This document shows positions 7,883 through 16,628 of a stretch of 64,000 nt of DNA, piece after piece (the stretch's first letter is position 1; each line of letters starts with the position of its first letter). A program made the position numbers and the translations under genes. The DNA lies in assembly GCF_022808985.1 (NCBI RefSeq), contig NZ_JAKZFT010000002.1:1-64000 (forward strand), written 5' to 3'. Source of the stretch: Geotalea sp. SG265 (GTDB lineage: Bacteria; Desulfobacterota; Desulfuromonadia; Geobacterales; Geobacteraceae). Below the pieces are notes generated by a model, which was not told the DNA's origin, did not search any database, and saw nothing but the letters and a program-made list of their open reading frames with translations.

Positions 7883-8382
7883 TGCAGCCCCGCTATTTTT
7901 TTATGTTCTTTCTGGACAACGGCAAGGGAAATCTTGCCATATCCAGAAGCTGTACAGGTTGACATTACTCTTTTGATTACCTTGAACGGTGTCTCTTTAT
8001 CAGCAAGTATTGTCACTTCCATGCTGTCGGGAGGAGTCTTTGAGGTTTTCTCGATACTGCTGCGAAGCTCCTCCAGCCGCTGTCGCAGCCCGTATGCGCT
8101 CTCGTCGAGAACCTTTGTGGTATTAATCACCGGCTCCCCCTGTACCATGACCACTTCTGGAGTTATGACCAGTGAGACCGTCTCCCTTGGCTTTTTTTCC
8201 ACAACGGATGATGGCAAGGTTATCTTTGCATCGGGAAGCGTGCCGTTGAATGAATGAAAAAGCAGAAAGAAAACGAGAACTGTCAGGACATCCATCATCG
8301 GGATCAGGTTTATGCCCAGACCCTTGACGTCTCCCTTCTTGTTGTTACGCGCCATCCGTTGCAATCGTTTTATATCGCTCAT
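7879..8382 (-). CDS. ExbD/TolR-like proton-channel protein (second copy, AglS-like)
   Basis: 167-residue biopolymer-transport protein with a short basic cytoplasmic N-terminus, one membrane helix (about 24-44) and a periplasmic domain. Asp31 in LIPMMDVLTV is at the position of the essential membrane Asp of ExbD/TolR that carries protons. With the neighbouring TolQ-like protein it should form a proton-driven stator. Overlaps genes on both sides by 4 bp, so the stator genes are translationally coupled. The order TolQ-like, ExbD-like, ExbD-like is the same as Myxococcus aglR-aglQ-aglS. Orthology to AglS is inferred from order and architecture only. Confidence 0.88.
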   Translation of the reverse strand: MSDIKRLQRMARNNKKGDVKGLGINLIPMMDVLTVLVFFLLFHSFNGTLPDAKITLPSSVVEKKPRETVSLVITPEVVMVQGEPVINTTKVLDESAYGLRQRLEELRSSIEKTSKTPPDSMEVTILADKETPFKVIKRVMSTCTASGYGKISLAVVQKEHKKIAGLQ

Positions 8383-8894
8383 GGTGCATCCCCCAGTGAA
8401 ACCTTGGGAAACAGGGTATATTTTTGAAGCTGGTTGCTGCCTTCGCTCTTCACCGTGGTTTCACGCACCGCATCCATGAGCTCGATGAGATAGTCGTATT
8501 TAATATCGGGCTCCATCAGTACCGTCGCGTCTTCCTTGTCCGGATACTGGGACTTCAGGCGAACGAGTATGGCGGCAAGCGTTGCAAGGTCGTATTGATC
8601 GCCCTTCTTCGGAATCGCAGCCACCACGGACGAACCATTGGCAACTTCCAGTCCTGCTTTGCGGACAATCACCTCGATGGAAAAGTTCAGCCGGTTCGAA
8701 GCAGCTCCGCCGGCGGCGGTCGGGACAGTCAGTTCCTGGATGGTAATGCTCAGGAAAACGGCGGTAATAAGCAGAAAGACCACCAATACCGTCATGATGT
8801 CCATCAATGGAGTAAGGTTCAAAAGGTGCATGATATCCGTGTCGAAATCTTCATGTTCCCCTTTTTTCCGACGATGCCGTCTGGTCATAATCAA
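8379..8894 (-). CDS. ExbD/TolR-like proton-channel protein (first copy, AglQ-like)
   Basis: 171 residues: basic N-terminus, one membrane helix (about 25-48) containing Asp32 in LTPLMDIMTV (the ExbD/TolR proton-carrying Asp), then a periplasmic domain of ExbD size. It differs clearly from the second ExbD copy (different N-terminus and periplasmic segment), so the pair is not a recent duplication. Two unlike ExbD subunits with one TolQ subunit is the arrangement of Myxococcus AglRQS. Starts within the stop of the TolQ-like gene (4-bp overlap). Confidence 0.88.
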   Translation of the reverse strand: MIMTRRHRRKKGEHEDFDTDIMHLLNLTPLMDIMTVLVVFLLITAVFLSITIQELTVPTAAGGAASNRLNFSIEVIVRKAGLEVANGSSVVAAIPKKGDQYDLATLAAILVRLKSQYPDKEDATVLMEPDIKYDYLIELMDAVRETTVKSEGSNQLQKYTLFPKVSLGDAP

Positions 8895-9532
8895 GCCCTG
8901 TCAAATTGGCGCTTGCTGAAAGTGGAGATCGAATTGAGCGCCTTTACCGATGCCATCTCCATGCTGTTCACTATTTGCCCCGTAGTCGTTGTAAGCCGCG
9001 CATGGAGCAACAGAAGCGGGATTGCGGACATGATGCCGAAGGCGGTGCAGTTCATCGCCTCGGAAATGCTGGCGGCGAGCAGGGCGGCCTTTTCGGCGGG
9101 ACTTGCCGTGGCAACTGCACCGAATGCCTGGATCAGACCCATGATCGTACCGAGCAGTCCAAAAAGGGTGGCGATATTGGAAAGGAGCGCCAGGTAAGGA
9201 GTCCGCTTTTCCAACTGGGGAATGATCTCCATGAGGCTCTCTTCCATGGCGATTTCCACGTCTTCCCGTCGCTTGACCGCCCCCTGGCGTGCCAATCCCA
9301 TACCCATCATCTGCGAGATGGCCGATTTGTCTTCATTGACCATTTCGCGGGCTTTTTCAAAATCACCCTCAGCCAGCACCGGATGCAGCTGGTCCCACAT
9401 TTTCTTGTTCTCGTCCCGGACACGTTTCAGTTGCACCCAGCGCTCAAACGCAATGGCCAGACCGATCGCCAGCACGATCAGAATCGGAAACATGAAAAAC
9501 CCACCACTCTTGAAAAACCTGATAATTGACAC
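8891..9532 (-). CDS. MotA/TolQ/ExbB-family proton-channel protein (AglR-like)
   Basis: 213-residue inner-membrane protein that pairs with ExbD-type subunits to convert proton flow into movement. Helix 1 is near the N-terminus (GGFFMFPILIVLAIGLAIAF), followed by a cytoplasmic loop and two further helices. The conserved TolQ/ExbB segment LFGLLGTIMGLIQAF is present at about residues 127-141, then the third helix with FGIMSAIPLLLL. Length is typical of TolQ. First of four overlapping genes (TolQ, ExbD, ExbD, TonB-like). 87 bp separate it from the small exported protein gene upstream, but no promoter or terminator is obvious there, so it is probably cotranscribed with the TPR genes. Confidence 0.9.
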   Translation of the reverse strand: MSIIRFFKSGGFFMFPILIVLAIGLAIAFERWVQLKRVRDENKKMWDQLHPVLAEGDFEKAREMVNEDKSAISQMMGMGLARQGAVKRREDVEIAMEESLMEIIPQLEKRTPYLALLSNIATLFGLLGTIMGLIQAFGAVATASPAEKAALLAASISEAMNCTAFGIMSAIPLLLLHARLTTTTGQIVNSMEMASVKALNSISTFSKRQFDRA

Positions 9533-9619
9533 CTTCTGCCTCCTTCATTGTTGATGTTGCCTGTTTGATAGCCCGCTGAGTGCGGGAATTGCTTCTAAAC
9601 CTGCCGGCCCTCTAAAAAT

Positions 9620-9922
9620 TCACCTGCCGACGCTGACCTGGTAGAATTCCAGCTCCCGCTGGAAGACATCGCGATCCACCGGTTCATCACGCTGGTCCAG
9701 TGTTCTGCTCAGGCTGGTCTCCACACCCAGCTCGGAACTCTTCCAGGGAACGATGAACAGCGATTTCGGCGCCTCGTCGTTGCCGACAATTGACATACCA
9801 CCGACCATTTTGGGCCCGGAGTCACCAGCTCCTTTAGACTCACCGGTTTTAGTATCGTCTGCCAGTGCCATGGCTGCCCAACAAACGACCAGGCAAACCG
9901 AAAGAACGTACTTCAGCTGCAT
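9620..9922 (-). CDS. Small exported protein of unknown function, 100 aa
   Basis: Unrecognised. A typical signal peptide (MQLKYVLSVCLVVCWAAMALA, cleavage probably after ALA near residue 21) is followed by an acidic/Gly-rich mature part and a C-terminal segment rich in charged residues (ETSLSRTLDQRDEPVDRDVF). No lipobox cysteine at the cleavage site, so a soluble periplasmic protein is expected. Located between the TPR lipoprotein and the stator genes, which suggests a role in the same envelope complex. Confidence 0.75.
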   Translation of the reverse strand: MQLKYVLSVCLVVCWAAMALADDTKTGESKGAGDSGPKMVGGMSIVGNDEAPKSLFIVPWKSSELGVETSLSRTLDQRDEPVDRDVFQRELEFYQVSVGR

Positions 9923-9969
9923 ATGTAACCCCCTGTCATGGCAGATCCCCTTTACCGTCTTCCCAAACG

Positions 9970-10665
9970 TTACTGCTTTGCATTACCGGACTGCTGCCCC
10001 AAACGTGCATTCAACCCGGCAATCCACAGCTTGACCTGTTCATCCTTGGGCATGGCTTTGGTGTAAAACTCATACTCCTTAAGCGCACAGGCAGAGTCGT
10101 TCAGATACAGGTCACAGAGTATTCCGAGATTCCGGTGTATCGGCGGATATTCGGGGAACACCACCAGCGATTTTTCATAAATCTGCCGGCTCTCGGCAAA
10201 GCGCCCAGCCTTGCGCAACAGCAATCCGTACTCATTGCTTGCCACCGGATGCCCAGGAATCAATTCCAGGGCTTTTTTCAGATGGGGTTCGGCCTTCTCA
10301 GGCTTCTTTATCTGTCCATAGGCGATGGCAACGTTGATGTGTGGCGCCGTCATTTCCGGTGATTGGGCGACCACTTTTTCCAGCACTTCGATAGCCTTGT
10401 CGTACTTTGCCTCCTTGAACAGGGCAGATGCCTGATCAAAGTCTGCGCGCAACCCCGCGCCCATGGAGGAAAACTCCTTGATCTGAAACCCTTCACGCCC
10501 GTCCGTAAAGTGCATCACCACAGGTCCTGCAGGCGGAGTGGGAACCTTTTCTGCCAGGACAGGCGTCGCTTCAATCGGTTCTACTTTGGCTTTGCCCGCA
10601 GTAGCGCATCCAAGCAACGAGAGGCTTGCCGCCAACAGCAGTTGACGAATGGCAAGTGCTAGCAT
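9970..10665 (-). CDS. TPR lipoprotein (GltE-like candidate)
   Basis: 231-residue lipoprotein: signal sequence with lipobox LSLLGC, then tetratricopeptide repeats from about residue 70 (FKEAKYDKAIEVLEKVVA..., AEPHLKKALELIPGHPVAS..., AESRQIYEKSLVVFPEYPPI). The ORF is open to 10839, but GGAGGAG lies 7 bases before the ATG at 10665 and the signal peptide begins there, so the shorter form is right. TPR proteins scaffold protein complexes; Myxococcus Glt systems contain several in the periplasm/outer membrane. The assignment to GltE is inferred from context only. Confidence 0.85.
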   Translation of the reverse strand: MLALAIRQLLLAASLSLLGCATAGKAKVEPIEATPVLAEKVPTPPAGPVVMHFTDGREGFQIKEFSSMGAGLRADFDQASALFKEAKYDKAIEVLEKVVAQSPEMTAPHINVAIAYGQIKKPEKAEPHLKKALELIPGHPVASNEYGLLLRKAGRFAESRQIYEKSLVVFPEYPPIHRNLGILCDLYLNDSACALKEYEFYTKAMPKDEQVKLWIAGLNARLGQQSGNAKQ

Positions 10666-10702
10666 GTTCAAACTCCTCCACTGCGCTCTTCCCCCCATTG
10701 CA

Positions 10703-13700
10703 TCAGTACTTGGCAATAGTTCCATTTCCATTCCCCTTGGCACGTTGCTGGGCTGCAGCCTTTTTCGCAGCCGATTTTTTCTTCGGACGAGCATGTTTCT
10801 TCTCTTTGGCATTTGTCCCATTGTCATTTCCACCGGCACGCCGGGAGGCTACCGCAGCCTCTTTCTTGGGTTGCGGCGCTGCTTCCGCCTTCTGAGTTTC
10901 CTCGGCAGCATGAGAGACTATGGCGCCTGCCGCTGACCCTCCCTGCTCAGCTGTCGCTGCAGCGGCAGGGGCCACAGACGGGGGCTCGGTTTTCACCACA
11001 ACGATTGCCGGCGGTGTCGGTCTCTCAATTTCAAATGCATAGGTTTCCAGCGAAGTGACAATTTCACTGGCAACCTCAGGCTTGTCGTATCGCGCAGGCA
11101 CCAGCTTGGCCAATCTTCCCAGACTTTTGTCGATCCAGGAGTTGTAGATGCCCATGGAGATCAGTTCCAGGTTCTTTTCGTGGATCTGGATCGCCTTTTC
11201 TTCGAATGGAAACGCCTGTTCTTCGATTGCCAGTTCGTACTCCTGCAGTTCCAGGGCATTAAGGCCTTCCGGGCGCTCGGAGGTGGTCAGGGCTTTGCTG
11301 AAGTGCGCATGAATCTCACCGAGATAGAATGTCGCCGCAGCCGTGATCTCTCCGATTTCATACTCAACAAGCTTGTTGAAGGCCTGGGTGGTTGTCTTCA
11401 TCAACTCTTTCTTTTTGCGCAGGTTGGCTTCAAAGGGCTTGACCAGCCGCACCTCGACGAATTGGTCATAGGTCAGTTCGGCCAGTACCAACGCGGCCTT
11501 GCCGGCCAGGTACCGGGTCCGGGGCGTGCGCCCGGTTCCGGCTGCTGCATCGATGGCTACCATCTCCTTGAGTTCGTTCAGGTAACCTTTCTGATCATTC
11601 TCCCCCTTGAGGATTTCAACAATCTTGTTGCGCATCTCCAGGTTGACCTCGACCGGTTGCGGAAAATAGCCGACAAACCGGCGGTAAACGGCGAGGGCCT
11701 GCCTGCTGTTCCCTGTCTGCTGATGCAGGTCCGCCGCAAGCATGAGAGCCCCTCTCCTCACCTCTTCATCCTTGAATTCCCGCTCTACCCGCTCGTATTC
11801 ATTGGCGGCAAGGGCAAGCTGCCCGTCTTCCTTGTAAACAAAGGCGATCTTTCTGGTGACTTCAGGCTGCAGCGCATGCCCGGGGAAAAGATCACGGAAA
11901 CCCGCCAGGACGGTGACGGCCGCTTTCCAGTCCTTCAACTGGATCAGCGCCACGGCGGCATCATATTCGGCGTTGACCCTGAATTTCGACGTGGGCGCCA
12001 TTCGGCCGACACGCAGGAAATGGTCGGCAGCGGCACGATAGTCCTTGAGGGCGTTGGCTTGTTCGCCCTGTTTGTAAATGGATGCTGCCAGATTGTCGAC
12101 GAAGCCTGCACGGCTCTTGTCTTCCGGGGACAGCAGGGCCAGTACCTTCACGTAGGCGGCCTCGGCCTCCCCATAACGCTGGAGCTCGTAGCAGGAATGG
12201 CCGGCAACGATCCACGCCGATCTGAGAACACTTGCCTCAGCCTTTGGGAACGCCTGGATGAGCTTGTGGGCTGCAGCCAGAGCCGGCTCGTAATCCTTCA
12301 TATCGTACAGGTCGTCGGCGGCAGCCCCGAGGACAATCGCCGCTTTCTCGTGCTCCGGATAAGTCTCGGCAAATTTGAGCGAACTCCGCACGGTCTCCCG
12401 CCTGACCTTGTCTTTCTCCGTCGGGCTGGCCTCGCGCAGATGTTCCCGATAGGCATAAATGGCGGCATAACCGGCAGCAGCCGACTTTTCGTGGCGCGGG
12501 TAGTCGTACGCCGTTTTTTCGTATTCCACGGCTGCTCTGGCAAAGGCCCGGTTCTCCAGCAGCAGTTCGGCCATCTGGTAGTTGATCGCCGGCGATTCCA
12601 CATCCTTCGGGAACGAGATCAGGAATTCCTCGTACCAGTGCAGGGCTTCCTGGAAGTTCTCCCTCTTGTCCTTGCCATGCTGGGGGCTTTGGTAGAGGGA
12701 ATGGTAGTGCCGGGCAAGGTCGGTAAAGTTGGTCTTGAGGAAACCAAGGACATCGGGACGGGCAGCCGGTTTGAAGTGCTGCCAGTATTCGGCCTGTAAG
12801 CCGTAATTCCTGGCGAACTGCTTCTTTGCTTCGATCACCAGAGTCGGGAACCCCCCTGCCAGGTGGATTTCAATAACGCGCATGTGGAACTTGGGCGACA
12901 CGCGATGGAACGGGTTGCGCTTGACAAAGGCGTTGTAGGAGGCCGCAGCATCGGCGAAACGGCTTTTTTCGAAGTAGTACTCACCAAGGTTGCTGTAGAC
13001 GATGTCCTCATAGATACGTTTGCCGTTGGCATCAAAGAATTCCATGACCGATTCGGCGCCGTGAAGATAGGAAAAGCTCTGGCTGATAACCCGGAACGTA
13101 TCATCCACACGCTTCCGTTCCAGATCGTCTTTGGTCTGGGCAAAATCGTAACCCGAGGCAACCTTGTGATCCAGGAGAGCAATGAACCGCTGCAGGCCAT
13201 CCTCGTATAGCTCCTGTTTGTAGAAGGTCCAGCCAAGCTTGTACTGGGCAAGTTCGTAATAGGGGGAACCGACTCCCATCTCGACGATGCTCTTGTAGGC
13301 TGCTTCCGCATCGAGATATTTCCTGCGGGTAAAGAAATATTCCGCCCGTCGGAACTGCACCTCATCCATATAGCGAGAAGTGGGGAAATCATGGGCCAGC
13401 CGGTTCATAACCACCATGGCATCCTCTGTCTGCCCCAGTTCCTCATAGGCGCGGGACATCTGGTACAAAACCTGGTCGTTACCCTTGTAAAGCGGGTACT
13501 TGTCGAGAAGCTTCTTGTAGAGTGCGATTGCCTCCCAGGCCCCCGATTTCTCCAGCTCTTCGGCGCCGGCTTCGGGAAGACCGGCCGGCGTTCCTCCCTT
13601 GGCAGAGAGCTGCGGACTCTGGACCGCTCTTTTTTCAAAATCACACTGAGACTCGGCATGGGCGAGTTTCGGAGCCTCTGCCGAACCGGCAACAGGACTT

Positions 13701-14029
13701 TTAGGAACCTGTGCATGCTCCGGAGCAGGCATGGCAGCTGCCAATTCCCGTCCGACCGTAGCCGCCGGTGCATTAAGGTAGCCGTATTCCCTCTCTATCT
13801 TCAGGTCGGCAAGACGACGGATTGCCGCGGGGGTCAGCGCCGATTCAGGGGTATCTTCCAGGAAGCGCTGGTAACTCTCCATCGCTTTCTCAAGTCCCCC
13901 TTCAATCGCCTCTTCCCTGATCTCGAGGTTCACGTTACGCAACTGGGCAATGGTCTCCCTGCTGCTCACCGTTTGACATGCGGTAAGGATCGTCGGGATT
14001 GCAAAGACTAAAAGTACGATTCGCTTCAT
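10703..14029 (-). CDS. Large TPR lipoprotein, 1108 aa (GltD/AgmU-like candidate)
   Basis: Begins with a lipoprotein signal (AIPTILTAC lipobox near residue 18). From about residue 150 to 800 it is an almost continuous array of TPR-like helical pairs (for example EELGQTEDAMVVMNRLAHDF, AEAAYKSIVEMGVGSPYYEL). The last ~120 residues are Pro/Ala then Lys/Ala-rich and strongly basic, ending GNGNGTIAKY. A large scaffold in the periplasm anchored to the outer membrane is likely. Its start overlaps the stop of the preceding TPR gene by 4 bp. Similar giant TPR proteins (AgmU/GltD) are core parts of the Myxococcus gliding complex; equivalence is inferred. The basic tail could contact cell wall or nucleic acid (speculative). 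Confidence 0.85.
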   Translation of the reverse strand: MKRIVLLVFAIPTILTACQTVSSRETIAQLRNVNLEIREEAIEGGLEKAMESYQRFLEDTPESALTPAAIRRLADLKIEREYGYLNAPAATVGRELAAAMPAPEHAQVPKSPVAGSAEAPKLAHAESQCDFEKRAVQSPQLSAKGGTPAGLPEAGAEELEKSGAWEAIALYKKLLDKYPLYKGNDQVLYQMSRAYEELGQTEDAMVVMNRLAHDFPTSRYMDEVQFRRAEYFFTRRKYLDAEAAYKSIVEMGVGSPYYELAQYKLGWTFYKQELYEDGLQRFIALLDHKVASGYDFAQTKDDLERKRVDDTFRVISQSFSYLHGAESVMEFFDANGKRIYEDIVYSNLGEYYFEKSRFADAAASYNAFVKRNPFHRVSPKFHMRVIEIHLAGGFPTLVIEAKKQFARNYGLQAEYWQHFKPAARPDVLGFLKTNFTDLARHYHSLYQSPQHGKDKRENFQEALHWYEEFLISFPKDVESPAINYQMAELLLENRAFARAAVEYEKTAYDYPRHEKSAAAGYAAIYAYREHLREASPTEKDKVRRETVRSSLKFAETYPEHEKAAIVLGAAADDLYDMKDYEPALAAAHKLIQAFPKAEASVLRSAWIVAGHSCYELQRYGEAEAAYVKVLALLSPEDKSRAGFVDNLAASIYKQGEQANALKDYRAAADHFLRVGRMAPTSKFRVNAEYDAAVALIQLKDWKAAVTVLAGFRDLFPGHALQPEVTRKIAFVYKEDGQLALAANEYERVEREFKDEEVRRGALMLAADLHQQTGNSRQALAVYRRFVGYFPQPVEVNLEMRNKIVEILKGENDQKGYLNELKEMVAIDAAAGTGRTPRTRYLAGKAALVLAELTYDQFVEVRLVKPFEANLRKKKELMKTTTQAFNKLVEYEIGEITAAATFYLGEIHAHFSKALTTSERPEGLNALELQEYELAIEEQAFPFEEKAIQIHEKNLELISMGIYNSWIDKSLGRLAKLVPARYDKPEVASEIVTSLETYAFEIERPTPPAIVVVKTEPPSVAPAAAATAEQGGSAAGAIVSHAAEETQKAEAAPQPKKEAAVASRRAGGNDNGTNAKEKKHARPKKKSAAKKAAAQQRAKGNGNGTIAKY

Positions 14030-15933
14030 TTGCCGACACCCTTCTCGGTCTGGTTGCCAACACTCTTTTCACTCTGGGCCTTGGCGGCACGATCATAACT
14101 GTCCGCTATGGCAAAGCGTGCGGTGATCTGGAACTGTTCAAGCCGCTCGCGGCGCCTGGTCAGTTCATTGACCGCCATGGTTTCAAGCATGCTTCCCTGA
14201 CGTGCCATCAGGACCTTCACTTTTTCCTGAGCCGATATAATACGACCGCGCTCCCGGCGAATCAGATCATCGTATCCTTCATAACTTTGCGTGGCAGCCT
14301 GACGGGTACGGACAAAGGCGTTATACTGCTTCTTCAACCCGTCCACCGCTTCGTTCAGGTCATGCAGATCCTTGTAGGCATCGGTAAGACGCTGGTCATA
14401 TCCTGTGGTTATCTCCCAGAGGAGTATCCCCCGCAAACGGCTGAGCCGGTCGGTGGTCTCTGCGGAGGCACCGTTCCCAGCCATAACCTTTTCCAGACCG
14501 CCTATTTTTTCGAGGGCAATCCGTTCCCCCGCGGTAGCCAGATAATCGGGGCGAGGCGCTGTCAACATGGCGTTCAGGCGCTTTTCCACCTGGGCCCGTT
14601 GCTCGAGACGCAGGCGCATGTGTGAGTCAAGTTCCCTGAAGGCACGGTCGATCTGGGGAAGCAGCGGCTGGTAATAAGAACGGCGCTGCTGAATCACGTC
14701 CTCGAATGCATCCAGGTCCCGCTGCCAGATGGTGAGCTTCTTTTGCAGCTCGTTCAGGTCCAGGTAGTTCTTCAGGGATTCCTGAAAATCGTGGGAAGCC
14801 ATCAGTTCCAGCAGGTAATAGGTTTCAGGCGCTGCCGGGAGGCTTCGCAGCTTGACGACCCAGTCGGCATCCTGCTTCAACTCCTCCCGCACCAGGGCCT
14901 GAAGGAATTTCCCTTCCTTGACTGAAGTGATGGACGCGCCTAGTTTGTTCACTTCCTTGCCGAACGACTCAAGCGCTTTGCCGTAGAGCACTGCCGCCCG
15001 TCCGTAAAAACTCAGTTTCCCGTAAGCATAGGGTACGGCCAGCAGGGCTTCCTGGACCGCAGGATCAGTGGCCTCGCGCCCGGCAAGGATGGTCCAGGGA
15101 ACAAGTGCTCTCTCGAACCGTGCATGGGAGGCATCCGCCCATCCCGAACCGAGCAGAGCCCGATTGGAGAAAGGCCCGCTCAAGCGCACCCGGTCAAGGA
15201 CCAGCTTGGCGTTTTCAGCGTCGTTGGCATCCAGGAGCTTGTAGCCGAGAGTCAGGTTCGACTTGTCCCTGATGGCCAGGGTAGCCGGATTATCACTTGG
15301 AATCCGGCCTGCCTCATCCAGATACTTCCGCCCATCCTGCTCTTTCCCCTCTTTCATCAGGGCGATCCCCAGGTTATAGCCGGCAAATCCTTCCAGGCTC
15401 TTCACCCCCTGAAGGTCTTTGAAGAGATGAACCGCTTCAGGGAACCTGCCGTTGGCCATCAGGACCTGCCCCCGCAGGAATTGCAGGTCATCACGGACTG
15501 ATGGGGGAATGGCGCCGCGAATTCGTTCCAAGGTGTGGAGGGCGTCCTCCTGCTGGTCTTTCTGGAAGTAAAGCCGCGCCAGCCGGTAAATCGCCTCATT
15601 ACGCACCGGCTCGTCCACGTTCCCCTCGATCACCGCAGTTATGGCGCGCCCTGCCCGCAGATGCATGCGATAGCCCAGCTCGAAGTCTCCGACACCGAAC
15701 TCCGCCTGGTCAAGGTGATAATGGAGCTTGTCGAGCCCCGGTTCGTCAACCCGGCGGTGCTGCCCCAACTCGGTGTCGAGCCGTGCGACTGCCTCAAACC
15801 AATCCCCTTGAAAGGAGTGATAGAGCGCCTCTGCAAAGTAGACATCCCTCAAACCCTTTGCAGTGTAAAGATCGGCTGCCTGTGTAATGTTTGCCAACAG
15901 CAGGCAGGCCAGTATGAGGATCAGCCTTATCAT
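14026..15933 (-). CDS. Periplasmic TPR / coiled-coil protein, 635 aa
   Basis: Signal peptide (MIRLILILACLLLANITQA, cleavage after TQA) without a lipobox at the junction. Residues ~30-330 contain TPR-like repeats (EAIYRLARLYFQKDQQEDAL, GYNLGIALMKEGKEQDGRKY). Residues ~390-620 are long charged helices with coiled-coil character. Likely a periplasmic scaffold of the envelope complex; Myxococcus GltC is a comparable TPR protein but equivalence is a guess. Tightly packed: stop overlaps the next gene by 4 bp, and only 2 bp separate its start from the stop of the gene upstream. Confidence 0.85.
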   Translation of the reverse strand: MIRLILILACLLLANITQAADLYTAKGLRDVYFAEALYHSFQGDWFEAVARLDTELGQHRRVDEPGLDKLHYHLDQAEFGVGDFELGYRMHLRAGRAITAVIEGNVDEPVRNEAIYRLARLYFQKDQQEDALHTLERIRGAIPPSVRDDLQFLRGQVLMANGRFPEAVHLFKDLQGVKSLEGFAGYNLGIALMKEGKEQDGRKYLDEAGRIPSDNPATLAIRDKSNLTLGYKLLDANDAENAKLVLDRVRLSGPFSNRALLGSGWADASHARFERALVPWTILAGREATDPAVQEALLAVPYAYGKLSFYGRAAVLYGKALESFGKEVNKLGASITSVKEGKFLQALVREELKQDADWVVKLRSLPAAPETYYLLELMASHDFQESLKNYLDLNELQKKLTIWQRDLDAFEDVIQQRRSYYQPLLPQIDRAFRELDSHMRLRLEQRAQVEKRLNAMLTAPRPDYLATAGERIALEKIGGLEKVMAGNGASAETTDRLSRLRGILLWEITTGYDQRLTDAYKDLHDLNEAVDGLKKQYNAFVRTRQAATQSYEGYDDLIRRERGRIISAQEKVKVLMARQGSMLETMAVNELTRRRERLEQFQITARFAIADSYDRAAKAQSEKSVGNQTEKGVGK

Positions 15934-15935
15934 GG

Positions 15936-16466
15936 CTACCAGTCCTTCAGGGTGATAGTTTTGCTGCCGATTCCCGTTCCGGCCACGACAACCCCGACCA
16001 GCTTCGGACCCACCTCTTTCGTGACCTTGAAGCTCTCCTCCCGTTGGAAATCCGAGCCCCCCTCTGATTTTCCTATGACAGTCACCAGCAGCGGATGATC
16101 TCCTGTTTTGACGTTGCCCACATAGATCCGCTGCACGCCACCTTTTTGCAGCGCTTCCAGCTCTTTGAAGGTATACAGGTGATGGGCCACCGACGTACCG
16201 TCCAGTTTGATGTCGACGGCATCAAGCCGGACTTTTTCCCCTTTAGCCACCGACACAAAAATGGCAAGCTGGGTGTCCGACGGGTAGAGCAGCTTCTCTT
16301 CCAGCTGCTTCAGCTCTGCCGCAATGGAAAGGACATCGCCCTTGATCTCCTGCACCTGTTCATCCAGTCCCTTTACTTGTTCCTTGGGGGCTTCCTGGGC
16401 ATAAGAAGAAATGCTTACCACCAGTGCCGATATTCCCAAAACGATCACCTTCAGAACTTTATACAT
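15936..16466 (-). CDS. Exported protein of unknown function, 176 aa
   Basis: Unrecognised. N-terminal signal peptide (VLKVIVLGISALVVSISSYA), a short coiled-coil-like stretch (VQEIKGDVLSIAAELKQLEE) and a beta-rich C-terminal domain with a conserved-looking ending GSKTITLKDW. The ATG at 16466 is preceded by GAGG at a normal distance; an in-frame GTG 9 bases earlier is less well placed. Sits between the triple-OmpA barrel protein and the TPR proteins, so an adaptor between outer membrane and periplasmic scaffold is plausible (inference). Confidence 0.8.
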   Translation of the reverse strand: MYKVLKVIVLGISALVVSISSYAQEAPKEQVKGLDEQVQEIKGDVLSIAAELKQLEEKLLYPSDTQLAIFVSVAKGEKVRLDAVDIKLDGTSVAHHLYTFKELEALQKGGVQRIYVGNVKTGDHPLLVTVIGKSEGGSDFQREESFKVTKEVGPKLVGVVVAGTGIGSKTITLKDW

Positions 16467-16520
16467 AGTTGCCACCTCGATTGATCCCGCTTTGTCAAAT
16501 TTCCTTCGAACCCCACCTGT

Positions 16521-16595
16521 CCTCCCCTTAAACTAAGGGGAGGGACGTTCTTTAGCCGGCAGTGCAACAGTCCCCCCTCTTAGGTTAAGAGGGGG
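16521..16595. repeat. Twin GC-rich hairpins in operon interior
   Basis: Two perfect 10-bp stems sit 30 bp apart: CCTCCCCTTA/TAAGGGGAGG (loop AAC, 16521-16543) and CCCCCTCTTA/TAAGAGGGGG (loop GGT, 16573-16595). They fill the intergenic gap between the OmpA-barrel gene and the next gene on the same strand. No T-tract follows on the minus strand, so they are not simple terminators; they may be REP-like elements or protect mRNA ends. Confidence 0.65.
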
Positions 16596-16628
16596 TCAGG
16601 GGGAGTTATGTAAACTGCAGAAGTCACA

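Noticed and set aside
11180-12799. 539-codon plus-strand frame opposite the 1108-aa TPR gene
   Set aside because: Shadow frame in a GC-rich gene; the minus-strand product has a clear lipobox and TPRs.
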